Below are positions 43,296 through 52,755 of a DNA stretch of 64,000 bases, piece by piece. The stretch comes from Phycisphaerales bacterium (GTDB taxonomy: Bacteria; Planctomycetota; Phycisphaerae; Phycisphaerales; SM1A02). A program made the translations under genes and the position numbers. The notes beneath the pieces are model-generated. The model had not been told where the DNA came from. It searched no databases and worked only from the letters and a program-made list of their open reading frames with translations. The first letter of the stretch is position 1. Each line of letters starts with the position of its first letter. Location of the stretch: positions 1-64,000 of the forward strand of contig JAKVBQ010000007.1 of NCBI GenBank assembly GCA_022447205.1, given 5' to 3'.

Positions 43296-44534
43296 TCAAT
43301 CAGGAACGACCCCGATCGCCCCGGTAGCGAGCTGGTTTGCGAGCTGCCGGGCGTGCTGGTCGTCAGGGTTGTCGAAGAGGATCTGCTGGCAGCGCCTGAA
43401 CGCGGCCTCTTCGTCGCCCTTGATTCGTTCGATGTGGGCAAGTGCGAGGTGAGGAACCGCCTGGTCGGAGCCGGCGTTCTCGATCGCACGACGGAACCAG
43501 GCCTCGGCAGCGTCGATCCGACCCCGTTCGAATGCCGCGAAGCCCTTGTAGAGATAGCCCTCGCAGTGACCGGGTGCGAGACTGATGAGCCGGTCGGCAC
43601 AGGTCTCGAGACGGGTCATGTCGCCGATCTCGTGGACCGTGGCCCCGTACTCGATCCAGGCACCCACGTCGTCCGGATCGACCCGGAGCAGCTGTGCATA
43701 CGCGGTACGCGCATCTCGTGGTGAACCCATCTCGCGATAGCACCTGGCCCTGAGCCTGAAGACCCAGGTCGGGGTCCTCTCACCCATCGCCTTCTCGAGC
43801 TTTTCGAGGGAACGAAGACAGTCATGGTGCCGCATCGCACTCAACTGGGCACGCGCGAGATCGGCGATGACGATCTCATCGGTACCACCGATCAGTGACG
43901 CCTGGTCCAGGTGCTGGATGGCGACGACATGGTCGTCCATGAGCACCCCGATGGTCCCCAGGAGGTGATGCATCGCGGCACTGTTCTCGAAGTAGGGCAG
44001 CTTGGGCAGGAGGAGTTCGCGTGCCTGGCGATACCTGCCCATGTCGACGAGCATCTCGCCTGCGGCAAGGATGTAGTGCACGCTCTCGACGTTGCTCGGA
44101 TCGAGGTTCCACGCGGTCATGTAGGCATCCAGGGCCTGTTCGTCGCGGGACCATCTCTGGTACACGACACCCCTGAGATAGTGGGCGTCGGGAATTTCGG
44201 ACTGGATCTTGAGCGCTTCGCCGAGCAGGCGATCACAGCTCTCGAGCCTTCCCATCTCGAGGCAGGTCCGTGCCATGAGCATGTAGGCGGACGGATTGGA
44301 GGGATCACGCTGGCGAGCGGTCTCCGCGAGCTTCAGGGCCTTCTCGAACTGGCCGGTGCTGTACGCACGATAGGCTCGTTCAAGTTCCAGCTGGCTCTTG
44401 TGCCCCTCGACCCGCTTCCGGGACTCGATGCGGTGCTGCATGCTTGCACTTCCGGGAGTGGTCGAACAGGCACCCAGTCCGAGAAGGAGCGATGTTCCGA
44501 TGCAGGCCAGGATGATGCTTCTTGCATTGATCAC
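43296..44534 (-). CDS. TPR lipoprotein (pilotin-like)
   Basis: A 412-residue exported lipoprotein. The signal peptide ends in the lipobox LLGLGAC, followed by about nine tetratricopeptide repeats (e.g. YMLMARTCLEMGRLESCDRLL, HYLRGVVYQRWSRDEQALDAYMTAWNLDPSN). Lying just after the secretin gene, it may act as a pilotin/PilW-like assembly factor for secretin insertion; this role is inferred from position. Confidence 0.82.
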   Translation of the reverse strand: MINARSIILACIGTSLLLGLGACSTTPGSASMQHRIESRKRVEGHKSQLELERAYRAYSTGQFEKALKLAETARQRDPSNPSAYMLMARTCLEMGRLESCDRLLGEALKIQSEIPDAHYLRGVVYQRWSRDEQALDAYMTAWNLDPSNVESVHYILAAGEMLVDMGRYRQARELLLPKLPYFENSAAMHHLLGTIGVLMDDHVVAIQHLDQASLIGGTDEIVIADLARAQLSAMRHHDCLRSLEKLEKAMGERTPTWVFRLRARCYREMGSPRDARTAYAQLLRVDPDDVGAWIEYGATVHEIGDMTRLETCADRLISLAPGHCEGYLYKGFAAFERGRIDAAEAWFRRAIENAGSDQAVPHLALAHIERIKGDEEAAFRRCQQILFDNPDDQHARQLANQLATGAIGVVPD

Positions 44535-44574
44535 GAGATGTGCTCCAGGAGAGGGAGAAGAGGGGAAGGGTGGT

Positions 44575-46905
44575 TCACTGACCGTCCGCGGTGGCGACGT
44601 TCTCCTGCAGGAGATACGAGCTCTGCGAGCGTGCCATCCACCAGTCGATCATCGTTCGGTTGAAGACGACGTTGAAGAAGTTCATGCCGTCGAAGTCGAA
44701 CGCTTCATCGGCCGCGAATCCAGCCGGGTCATCGGTCGTCTCGAACATCTCGACCTCGATCTCGACGACGGAACCGTCCGTGAAATCGACATCAAGGGCA
44801 TCCTCGTCGGTGCCAGAATCGAACGCTCCGAAGTCGACGTCAGCGTCATCAGCCTGACCGTCTTCGAAGACGAAACCATCGGCGGAGTCGAATGACTCAT
44901 CGGTCATGGCCACCTCGTCCGTCTCGAACACGAATTCCTCGGTCTCGAATGCACCTGAATCATCCGTCGTCATGGTCGTTGCGGAGGCCACCGTCTCCGG
45001 GGCATCCTCCTGGACGCTCACGTCGATCCCGACGTCCGAAGCGGTTTCCGCCGAAGCACGGTGGGCGTCCTCGGTCGATGCGCTCGACAGCGGGTCGGAG
45101 ACGGGGAGGTCTTCCTTGCTCGGGTTTTCGGCGGGCTTGAACGTGCGCATGAAGACACCACGGAGGATGTCCCCGTCCGCCGAGTAGATCGACCGCTCGC
45201 CCATGAGGTCCTCGCGCATCTGAACCATCTCAGGCTGGTTCGGGTTGTTACGCAGTGAACGGTTGATGTGCGAGATCGCGAGATCGACATCCCCACCGTC
45301 GACCGCCTGGTAGGCGTCGTGGTTGGAGTTCGAGGCGAGGGTTTCGCGAGCCCAGGGAAGCAGTCCCTCACGAACGCCGACCAGCACGTTCCCGACGAGC
45401 TCCTCCGCCTCGTCGGACGCGGCGGTCATGACTTCCTCCCGGATGATCGTCGGGGTGACCAGGAAGATGATCTCCTGGCGCTTGACGTCGTCACTCTGGC
45501 CATTGAACGCATCACCGACGAGGGGCACGTCTCCGAGACCGGGAACGCTTCGGCGGTTGATGGTGGATTCATCCATGAACAGTCCGCCCAGGACGACCGT
45601 TTCGCCGTCGCGGACGCGGACGTTGGTGGTGATCTCGTTGGTCGCCTCGTCGGGGACGGTCGTCACGCCGATGCCGCTTGCATCACCGATCTGTCGCAGC
45701 GTCGCGCTGCTGACGCTGGGATAGAGCTCCATGCGGATCGATCCGTCACGACTGATGAAGGGACGAAGGATCAGGTTGATGCCGGTCTCCAGGAACTGGA
45801 CGGTCTGGGTCGCGGCGGTCTCGGTCTGGGTGGTCGACAGGTAGGCGACGCGTTCACCAACGAGCACCTGCGCACGCTGACGGTTCAGGGCCAGGATCTT
45901 CGGACGTGCGAGAATGGTGCTGTCCGACACCTCGTCGAGGAGGCGCAGGAAGACACCGATGTTGTTGTTGAGGATGCCGAACTTGAAGCCACCGGCTTCC
46001 GTGGTCTGGCCGACCGTTGACTGGAGGGCCATGGCGTTGTCGGTTCGAGTCGTCTGCTCGTCACCACCGAGAATGGTGCCGGCCTGCGGCTGCTGCTGAA
46101 GGTTCTGAAGCCAGGAGACCGGGTTCAGGGGGTTGAGCAGGGATGTGAAATCGGCCTTGAGCAGGACACTGACGTCCATGCCCCACGCATAGTCGCCCTT
46201 CGCACGGGTGACGAGGATCGTGGATTCGACCATGACCTGCTTGGGAGGCGTGTCGACATCCACGAGAAGGGTCTCGATGGCATCGAGGTTCTCCGCGAAG
46301 TCACGGACCACGAGGACGGGTTCGTGCGCCCAACCGTCACCACCGGCGTCGGTGGTTCCGGGCTGGAATCCGCCTTCGACTTCGCCGAGCTTGGACATCG
46401 ACCCCTTTTCGGAGAGGAGCGGCTTGGCGAGGGATTCGGCATCGAGCGGGGAGATGTGATCGAGATAGAAGACCCGGTCCTCGAGGGTGCGGTTGGCTTC
46501 CGCACGCTGGACCTTCTCTTCACAGGTCATGACGTAGATGAAGTTGCCTTCCTCCTCGTAGCACAGGCTTGCGATGTGGAGGATCCCGTCGAGTGCCTCG
46601 TAGAAGGTCACGTCGAAGAGGTTTGCGGTGATCGAGATGGTGCCGACGCGCTTGCTCGTGATGATGTTGCGGCGACTCTGGATCGCCAGCATGTTGAGCA
46701 CCTGGGGAAGCGGCACGTCCTCCACGGCGATCTCGAAGGTGCCGAACTCGTCGATCACTTCCTGACCATCCGCCTTCTGAACCGCCCCATCGTCGGAATC
46801 CTGGGAGAAGCCGTCGAACGGAACACCCCCGTTCGCGACGAGAACCGGCGCGAAGAACGCGCCAAGGATCGAGATGGACATCCGGCTCAACTTGAAGTTC
46901 ATCAT
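44575..46905 (-). CDS. Secretin (GspD/PilQ family) with long acidic C-terminal tail
   Basis: A 776-residue outer-membrane pore subunit. A signal peptide and an STN-like region (VEDVPLPQVLNMLAIQSRRNI) lead to N-domains and the secretin core (about 215-480) with the conserved VPGLGDVPLVGDAF and EIIFLVTPTII signatures. After the core comes a roughly 240-residue tail, very rich in Asp/Glu/Phe/Ser, unlike the usual short S-domain. GGAG-like site (AGGAG) 10 nt before the ATG. Forms the outer-membrane channel for the pilus or secreted pilin. Confidence 0.92.
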   Translation of the reverse strand: MMNFKLSRMSISILGAFFAPVLVANGGVPFDGFSQDSDDGAVQKADGQEVIDEFGTFEIAVEDVPLPQVLNMLAIQSRRNIITSKRVGTISITANLFDVTFYEALDGILHIASLCYEEEGNFIYVMTCEEKVQRAEANRTLEDRVFYLDHISPLDAESLAKPLLSEKGSMSKLGEVEGGFQPGTTDAGGDGWAHEPVLVVRDFAENLDAIETLLVDVDTPPKQVMVESTILVTRAKGDYAWGMDVSVLLKADFTSLLNPLNPVSWLQNLQQQPQAGTILGGDEQTTRTDNAMALQSTVGQTTEAGGFKFGILNNNIGVFLRLLDEVSDSTILARPKILALNRQRAQVLVGERVAYLSTTQTETAATQTVQFLETGINLILRPFISRDGSIRMELYPSVSSATLRQIGDASGIGVTTVPDEATNEITTNVRVRDGETVVLGGLFMDESTINRRSVPGLGDVPLVGDAFNGQSDDVKRQEIIFLVTPTIIREEVMTAASDEAEELVGNVLVGVREGLLPWARETLASNSNHDAYQAVDGGDVDLAISHINRSLRNNPNQPEMVQMREDLMGERSIYSADGDILRGVFMRTFKPAENPSKEDLPVSDPLSSASTEDAHRASAETASDVGIDVSVQEDAPETVASATTMTTDDSGAFETEEFVFETDEVAMTDESFDSADGFVFEDGQADDADVDFGAFDSGTDEDALDVDFTDGSVVEIEVEMFETTDDPAGFAADEAFDFDGMNFFNVVFNRTMIDWWMARSQSSYLLQENVATADGQ

Positions 46906-47102
46906 GGCGACACGACTCCTGTACCCTGGCGGTACCTTGAACTGCCCCTTGAACGCGGCTCCCTGTCACCGCTCGGAACGCATTTCAGGTCGACGTCGAC
47001 CTCGCCCGGCACACAACCGGGCGTTCGCGTCCAGTGGACAGCAGTCAATGTCGGCTGCACATACGGCGGACTTTCCCCAAACGCACATATGCGCGGAAAA
47101 CT

Positions 47103-47126
47103 GACTGGTAACTTGTCGGACCAGTC
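47103..47126. repeat. Short inverted repeat upstream of the secretin gene
   Basis: A perfect 7-bp repeat GACTGGT ... ACCAGTC with a 10-nt gap. In the 287-base gap between the secretin and pilP-like genes it could be an operator, attenuator or weak terminator; no T-run follows. Confidence 0.35.
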
Positions 47127-47192
47127 GCACCCCCGGTGGTGCCGATAAGTCGAACGAGTCCGGATAACCCGTTCAGGTGGATCGTGCCCTGT

Positions 47193-47864
47193 TCATTCCT
47201 CGGCAAGGATCCTTGCTCCCCCACGATCGAGGATGAAGGTGAAGACCTCCTCGGCGTCGGGCCTGGAGACATCAAGCAGCACCGCAGAGGAACGCACCTC
47301 GCGAAGCGTGAAGGTCAGTCCGTCCTTCTCGAAGCGACTCCCGAGGAGGCGCGCACGACCATCGAGGACGGCGGTACCGAGTCCCTTCGCGGTTCCGGAG
47401 AGTCGGATCGTCTCGACGATGGGCACCATCTGAAGGAACGCGGGTTCGGGTGACTCGGGAACATCCAGGACACCGCGGTCGCCGTCATCCAGGAGGACGA
47501 CGGTTCGGACCGAGCCCGGCTGGAGGAACGGATCACGACGCAGATCGACATCGAGACGAACCGGGCGCCCTGCATCGAGCGCCTCTGGGCGCTCGCCTCC
47601 GGCCTCCGCCACGAGTTTCGGATCCTCGTTGGCGATGGCCATCCGCGGCATGCCGGTGATGATCCGCAGGCGATGCCAGATGAGGAGTCCCGCAGGTCGT
47701 GCCCAGAGCGTGGCCGCGACCATGGTCAGGAGTGCGAACACCGCGAACTGGCGACGGCTTGCCCCGCACCTGATGCGAAGGGATTCCCCGAACGAGCAGG
47801 CGCGTTTCCAGAGGCCGGAAGACTCGCCTCCACCATCCTGCATGCCGTGGTGAAGATCGTTCAT
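47193..47864 (-). CDS. PilP/GspC-like inner-membrane protein
   Basis: A 223-residue protein with one N-terminal TM (RQFAVFALLTMVAATLWA at about 38-55) and a periplasmic domain that starts with the RRDPFLQPG motif shared with PilP and continues as a small beta domain (IVETIRLSGTAKGLGTAVLDGRARLLG, FEKDGLTFTLREVRSSAVLL) like the secretin-binding homology region. Expected to link PilN/O to the secretin. Overlaps the pilO-like gene by 4 bases. Confidence 0.8.
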   Translation of the reverse strand: MNDLHHGMQDGGGESSGLWKRACSFGESLRIRCGASRRQFAVFALLTMVAATLWARPAGLLIWHRLRIITGMPRMAIANEDPKLVAEAGGERPEALDAGRPVRLDVDLRRDPFLQPGSVRTVVLLDDGDRGVLDVPESPEPAFLQMVPIVETIRLSGTAKGLGTAVLDGRARLLGSRFEKDGLTFTLREVRSSAVLLDVSRPDAEEVFTFILDRGGARILAEE

Positions 47865-48460
47865 CGTTCATTCTCCCTCAGGTAGACGGTGTCGAGCTCG
47901 AGGCTCGCATCGATCATGCCCTTCTCGGCTCCGGCGTTCCGGGGGCGAACGACTCGAAGCATCCGGACCCTGACCAGGCGATCGGAGTCCTCCACCCTTC
48001 TCAACGCCTCGATGACGGCGTTGAAACGACCCTGCATGTCGATGATGACCGGCAGGCTCATCCACTCCACCGATTCGGATTCCTCTCCGGCCGTCACGAG
48101 CTCGGGGTCGAGCATGCGGACCGACCAGGAACTGGCCACTCCGTCATCGACGTTGAGTGCCAGAGCGTCGGCGATGCCGGATTCATCGGATCCACGGGGG
48201 ATGTCGCGCAACTGGTCCTGTTCTATGGACAGTCGTCGGGCAAGTTCGGATTCGAGCATCTCGAGTCGGGATTCGGTCGCGACGATCGATCCGCTCTCAT
48301 GTCGAAGTCGCCGGATCTCGGAGTGGGCATCGGAGGCGCGTGAATGCTCGGGGTGGATGACGAACATCCCGGTCAGGACCACCATGGACAGGATGACCAT
48401 GAAGGCGAGCTGCATCCGACGCCGGACGCTTCGTTCGATTTCCCGGATCTTCGTGGTCAT
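47861..48460 (-). CDS. PilO-like inner-membrane alignment protein
   Basis: A 199-residue bitopic protein with a cytoplasmic basic stretch, TM at about 18-36 (RRMQLAFMVILSMVVLTGMFVI) and a coiled-coil plus ferredoxin-like periplasmic domain (VEWMSLPVIIDMQGRFNAVIEALRRVEDSDRLVRVRML), matching PilO/GspM. The start at 48460 is set by the ATGA overlap with the pilN-like stop. Confidence 0.82.
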   Translation of the reverse strand: MTTKIREIERSVRRRMQLAFMVILSMVVLTGMFVIHPEHSRASDAHSEIRRLRHESGSIVATESRLEMLESELARRLSIEQDQLRDIPRGSDESGIADALALNVDDGVASSWSVRMLDPELVTAGEESESVEWMSLPVIIDMQGRFNAVIEALRRVEDSDRLVRVRMLRVVRPRNAGAEKGMIDASLELDTVYLRENER

Positions 48461-49107
48461 TCTCCACCTCCCACTGCTGCCGTCCGCTCGAGGTCCGGCT
48501 CGACGGGGCGCCATGGCGTGTCGAGATCGACCTCGAAGTCGACGGAGAATTCGGCGACGGTGGAACCGTCATGATCGGCGAGCGCGGTGAAACCGCGTCG
48601 GACCTCCTCGAACGGCACTCGTTCACGCAGGTCCTTGACGAAGTCACGCACCGTCGATTCATCGGGGGCATGCCCCTGAATGGTGCCCATCAGTCGCCGA
48701 CGACTGGTTCGCTGACCACGGGGATCAAGACGGATGCCGGTGACGTCGACGAGGAGCTCCTCGAGGACCACACCGTCGGGCAGGGTGTTGGCCATGGTGA
48801 CCAGGAGTCCCCCGACGGGCAGCGGCAGGGCGACCTGCCTCCAGTTCTCGATCCGCTGTCCACTGGCGTCGAGATCGGCCAGCAACGACGACTCGCGCAG
48901 TTCGGCGCTCAGGACCTCGTCGGCCCGCTCCTGGGCCTGCAGGAGTTCGGATTCAGCGCCGGAACGACGGATTCGTGCCTGGAAACTCAGTGCTGCGAGC
49001 AGAACCGCGGTCACGAGAATCGCGCAACCGACACGTCGATTGAGCAGTCGAAGACGGGCTCGGGCCCCGAAGACGGGAGGAAGAAGATCTATTCGATCGT
49101 CACTCAT
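48457..49107 (-). CDS. PilN-like inner-membrane alignment protein
   Basis: A 216-residue protein whose N-terminus has the PilM-binding IDLLPP motif (family INLLP), then a TM (VGCAILVTAVLLAALSFQA) and a coiled-coil/ferredoxin-like domain. Coupled to the pilM-like gene before it and the pilO-like gene after it. Confidence 0.85.
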   Translation of the reverse strand: MSDDRIDLLPPVFGARARLRLLNRRVGCAILVTAVLLAALSFQARIRRSGAESELLQAQERADEVLSAELRESSLLADLDASGQRIENWRQVALPLPVGGLLVTMANTLPDGVVLEELLVDVTGIRLDPRGQRTSRRRLMGTIQGHAPDESTVRDFVKDLRERVPFEEVRRGFTALADHDGSTVAEFSVDFEVDLDTPWRPVEPDLERTAAVGGGE

Positions 49108-50222
49108 GCAGCCCTCTCATTCCGATGGGTGCGGACCCTGCGATTCCTCATGGCAAGCCCGAAGGCGGCGGTCCACGCGGATGGGTTGTCCTCGGTGATT
49201 CCGATCGTTCCAAGCTGGTCGGCGAGGGACTCGATCGTTCCGTGGCAGTCGTCGAGGAAGACCTCGATGCCGGTACGTTCGGAGACCATGGCGGCAAGGC
49301 CCGGTTCGAAGGCATCCCTCCCACTGAGCACGATCCGTTCAGGCCGCGAGCCTCGGAAGGCGACGGCGCAGTGACGAAGGCAGAGACCGACTTCGGTGGC
49401 AAGCTCGTGTATCAGCGGTTTCGTGGCGTCATTCGCCCCGGACTCCACCGACCGGTCGATGTCCCTGCTTTCCCTGGCCGCATGACGTCGATCACGCCTG
49501 AGCGCCGCTGCCGAACCGATGTCGATACCGAGTCCGGTGCTCATCGCCTCCTCGATGGCCTGACCCCCCACCGGAATCGTCTTGCAGAACCCGACTCGAT
49601 CCCCACGGAGGTACATCAGGGTCGATCCCGCGGAACCCACATCGACGACGACATGGACCCGATCACGATCCTGTTCCCTTCGGTACCGTCGACTGTGTGC
49701 CCTGGCGACCCCGCAGAAGCCCGGCTCGAGCGCCAGTGGCGCAAGCCCGACGTCGAGGATCATCTCCAGCCACGGTTCCGCAAGACGTTCGTCCATCGCG
49801 AAGAGAACGACCTCCGAACGGTCACCGTCGTTGCCCGAGTACCTGGCACCGGTCCGGATGCCATCGACCTGGAGCGACTCATGGGGAATGGCGAATCGGT
49901 CGGATGCCTCCCAGGCGAGGGAATCACGAAGTTCCTTCGCGGGCATCTCCGGCATGCGGAGCGGATGAACGTTGATGATCGAACGTGGTGCACCGACCAC
50001 GCAGGTCGTGCCCCGGAAGCCGGATCGACGAAGGATCCTCCTCAGGCGCATCCTGAACTCATGTCGGTCTCGTTCGAAGTCCCCGCTCCGATGAAGAACC
50101 GCCGCGGCCCGGACCTTCTGGCTCCGCGAACAGAGCTGAACCATGCGGATCGCGTCGTCACCGACATCCACGCCGATGGGCGTTCGCCTCGAAAGACCTT
50201 GTAGCATCGAATGCACTGGCAC
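49104..50222 (-). CDS. PilM-like cytoplasmic actin-fold protein
   Basis: A 372-residue FtsA/ASKHA-fold protein. The ATP-binding strand IGVDVGDDAIRMVQL, a middle VVVDVGSAGSTLMYL and the late ERIVLSGRDAFEPGL fit PilM. It should bind the N-terminus of PilN. The start is GTG 50222, with GGAG 7 nt upstream; ATG 50207 is an alternative. First gene of the M-N-O-P block. Confidence 0.85.
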   Translation of the reverse strand: MPVHSMLQGLSRRTPIGVDVGDDAIRMVQLCSRSQKVRAAAVLHRSGDFERDRHEFRMRLRRILRRSGFRGTTCVVGAPRSIINVHPLRMPEMPAKELRDSLAWEASDRFAIPHESLQVDGIRTGARYSGNDGDRSEVVLFAMDERLAEPWLEMILDVGLAPLALEPGFCGVARAHSRRYRREQDRDRVHVVVDVGSAGSTLMYLRGDRVGFCKTIPVGGQAIEEAMSTGLGIDIGSAAALRRDRRHAARESRDIDRSVESGANDATKPLIHELATEVGLCLRHCAVAFRGSRPERIVLSGRDAFEPGLAAMVSERTGIEVFLDDCHGTIESLADQLGTIGITEDNPSAWTAAFGLAMRNRRVRTHRNERAA

Positions 50223-50392
50223 GGCGCCTCTCCCTGGGTACGCCCTGAAAAACTCCCGAATGTGTCCTCATGAGAGGTCATCGGTTCTGAAAACGGCCCA
50301 GATGAAGAGACTGGGCTTCTCGTGAGCGGTCCGGTTCGCTCTGTAGGGCCTGCGGCGACTTCAACGATTACCGCGGCCACGAGGGCGGATCA

Positions 50393-51022
50393 TCAAGGTC
50401 CGTTTTGCACGACCTCAACAGTCGTCTTCCCGGTGAAAGGGGCGATGGCGATCAGATAGCGCTGCCCGTCACCTCCCGAGAGCTCTATCTCGCCACCCGT
50501 TCCAGGGGCCCCGCTGCTGGAAGAGACCGAACCCCCGAACTCGTCGAAGGTGATGTAGTCGAGGCCGGAATCGATGCTCACCGAGGAGATGCGAACGCCA
50601 CCGAATCGATCATCGATCGTGAAGTCGGTGATGTAGCGACCATCGGCGCCAAGGGTCCCCATCGGGTCCTGGATGTAATCCGCGGTGTCGGGGTTGAAGG
50701 GGTGCATGAAATTCTGCGGAGTGACGCGGACGATGCAGTAACCGACGTAGCCTTCCTCGCCGACACCTGCCTTGATGAGCTGGAATCGGCGATATTCCTG
50801 GTTGGCAAGGGCGTCGGACTGTGCAAAGACCATGTCCGAGACGATCGACCGTGACGCAGCCTGGATCGCGAAGGTGTCGCGATCGATCATGTTCGGTACG
50901 AGCAGCATCCCGGCGATCCCGAGGATCGTGATCACGATGACCAGCTCCACGAGGGTGTAGGCACGTCGAACACCCCACGTGACACGGAATCGGCGAGGCG
51001 GTCTCTGTCGAGTTCGTTGCAT
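50393..51022 (-). CDS. Type IV pilin-like protein (GspH/FimT-like minor pilin)
   Basis: A 209-residue minor pilin. The prepilin signal is RRAYTLVELVIVITILGIAGMLLVPNM with +5 Glu and a cleavage site after Ala (unusual; Gly is typical) in VRRAYTLVE. A GspH/FimT-like SIVSDMVFAQSDALANQEYRRFQLI stretch follows. GGAGGG lies 6 nt before the ATG at 51022. Confidence 0.82.
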   Translation of the reverse strand: MQRTRQRPPRRFRVTWGVRRAYTLVELVIVITILGIAGMLLVPNMIDRDTFAIQAASRSIVSDMVFAQSDALANQEYRRFQLIKAGVGEEGYVGYCIVRVTPQNFMHPFNPDTADYIQDPMGTLGADGRYITDFTIDDRFGGVRISSVSIDSGLDYITFDEFGGSVSSSSGAPGTGGEIELSGGDGQRYLIAIAPFTGKTTVEVVQNGP

Positions 51023-51074
51023 CGAGTCCCTCCAGTTCGGATGCACATCGCATGGGAACCATGACGTGATCGGC

Positions 51075-51626
51075 TCAATCAAGTGTCGAAGTGAGCGCGA
51101 CCGGAGGCTTGTCGAGTTCCCGGACCTGCATGGCCAGTGTCTTGCTTGCAAGCTGCACGGCCAGAGGATCCTCCGCGCATCCCATGACACGACCCTGGTA
51201 CTGCAGGCTCCGGCGGATGGTGCTGAGGTAGGTTCTGTCAGTGACCTTCCAGAGAGGCAAGGGCTCGCCGGGCTTCTCATCCTCATCGAAGGTGTAGGTG
51301 ATCATCGCCCCTGTCACTGCGCTCTGCGTGAAGACGATCACCCCGGAGGGATCAACGAGACCTTCGCCCCGCGCCTCCCGGTGGCAGGCGACCAACGCCC
51401 AGTCACCCGAATCGGGAAACTCGTATCGAGCCAGGACCTGCCACACATCCGACCGATCGATCATCCGGCTGATCGGATGGAGAACGCAACTCCTCGCAGC
51501 CACCGAGAGGCCGGCAACCCTGTCTTCGGGAGGTGCGAACGCTGCAGCCACAAGGGGCACCACGAGGCAGAGGCACAGCAGGCGCTGGTTCGTTCCATTC
51601 ATCAAGAACTTGTGGACGCGTGTCAT
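51075..51626 (-). CDS. Hypothetical exported protein of the pilin block
   Basis: A 183-residue protein not recognised. A signal peptide or anchor (NQRLLCLCLVVPLVAAAFA) is present from the ATG at 51626 or, more likely, from Met 51602. It has no prepilin motif. Lies 6 bp after the second pilin gene and 52 bp before the GspH-like gene, so it probably belongs to the pilus locus. Confidence 0.55.
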   Translation of the reverse strand: MTRVHKFLMNGTNQRLLCLCLVVPLVAAAFAPPEDRVAGLSVAARSCVLHPISRMIDRSDVWQVLARYEFPDSGDWALVACHREARGEGLVDPSGVIVFTQSAVTGAMITYTFDEDEKPGEPLPLWKVTDRTYLSTIRRSLQYQGRVMGCAEDPLAVQLASKTLAMQVRELDKPPVALTSTLD

Positions 51627-51632
51627 CGGGGA

Positions 51633-52064
51633 TCACCAGCCGCTTTCGCTTCCATCGGGACCGAGCGCTTCCAGAGACCAGATGGACGGATCCCAGACCA
51701 GTGTGTAGCCACCACTAACCTGAAAACCGCCGGCGGATTGATTCATGTCGAGCGGGACGGAACTCAGGAGTTCTTCCGCGGTCAAGGCGTGGATCACGCT
51801 CGGAACGTCGTTCCCCAGGGGAGTCACGGTCCCATGCCTGGCGAAGTAGAGGGTCACCTGTCCACGGAGCACGTTCAGCTGCGCATGGGCGGCGGTTTCC
51901 TCGGCATCGTCCGTGGCATTGCTGAATTGCGGAATGACGATCGAGGAGAGGATCGCGAGGATCACGACCACGATCAGAATCTCGATGAGCGTGAAGCCAT
52001 GCATCGCCCGATCTGACCGCTCGCGAGTTTGATCCGCTCCTCGGTGTCCTTCGCCATTGCACAT
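51633..52064 (-). CDS. Type IV pilin/pseudopilin (GspG-like), second paralogue
   Basis: A 143-residue pilin with prepilin signal AMHGFTLIEILIVVVILAILSSIVIPQFSNA. The first 40 residues of the mature form are almost the same as the pilin at 52354-52755, and both end in GW. The start at 52064 has GGGAG at 7 nt; an ATG 6 nt earlier is too close to that site. Probably a pilus or pseudopilus subunit. Confidence 0.88.
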   Translation of the reverse strand: MCNGEGHRGADQTRERSDRAMHGFTLIEILIVVVILAILSSIVIPQFSNATDDAEETAAHAQLNVLRGQVTLYFARHGTVTPLGNDVPSVIHALTAEELLSSVPLDMNQSAGGFQVSGGYTLVWDPSIWSLEALGPDGSESGW

Positions 52065-52280
52065 GGTCATTCTCCCTAGACACGAATCCGGGCCTGGACC
52101 GGATGAAACTCCATCGATCATCGAGGCCTGGGACGACATCCACGACCCCTGGTCGCACCCCTAGATACCATTCGGTTCACCAACAACCACATCCAAGTGG
52201 AAAGCCGACAAGATGGCGAGTTGGTTCCGATGATTCCGGCGGATGATCCGAGAACCACGGCAAACGCCTTGCATGAAGAC

Positions 52281-52314
52281 AACGACGCCGCGGCATCCAT
52301 GCCGCGGCGTCGTT
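52281..52314. terminator. Strong hairpin terminator after the major pilin gene
   Basis: A perfect 14-bp GC-rich inverted repeat (AACGACGCCGCGGC ... GCCGCGGCGTCGTT) with a 6-nt loop lies 40 bp past the pilin stop at 52354. It likely terminates or attenuates the pilin transcript, leaving it more abundant than the downstream genes. Confidence 0.7.
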
Positions 52315-52353
52315 TCCTCACACTCGTCCGGAGACGATCAGATGTCCAGTGGT

Positions 52354-52755
52354 TCACCAGCCGGTATTGGCCGAGCCATCCATCATGTTCAGGTTGTTGG
52401 AAGTGGCGTTGAGGGACCAGGTGTAGTCCCCGCCGAGAACGGGCGCATTGGTCGTCGGATCGACGCTCGGGATGTAGCCTGCGGAAACCAGCTCGAGAAA
52501 GCAGTTGCTCACGCCATCGATCGTCCCGTCGGTTCCCTGACTGGCGTCACCGGGAAGGTAGCCGTTCTGGGCACGGAAGAGCTGGACCTGGCTGCGCATC
52601 GACTGGAGCTGCGTCTTCGCCTGGCTCGTTGCAGCATCTTCGGCTGCGTTGGTGAACTGCGGGATCACGATCGCGGCAAGAATGCCGAGGATCACGACCA
52701 CGATGAGAATTTCGATGAGCGTGAAGCCTCGCTTGATGGTCTTGCGGTTCGTCAT
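52354..52755 (-). CDS. Type IV pilin/pseudopilin (GspG-like), probable major subunit
   Basis: A 133-residue pilin with a short basic leader MTNRKTIKRG and the class III signal GFTLIEILIVVVILGILAAIVIPQFTNAAEDAA. The C-terminus (DYTWSLNATSNNLNMMDGSANTGW) is similar to a GspG C-terminal region. A strong AGGA site (AGGAAGGA) lies before the ATG at 52755. Being followed by its own terminator and first in the locus, it is the best candidate for the major subunit. Confidence 0.9.
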   Translation of the reverse strand: MTNRKTIKRGFTLIEILIVVVILGILAAIVIPQFTNAAEDAATSQAKTQLQSMRSQVQLFRAQNGYLPGDASQGTDGTIDGVSNCFLELVSAGYIPSVDPTTNAPVLGGDYTWSLNATSNNLNMMDGSANTGW

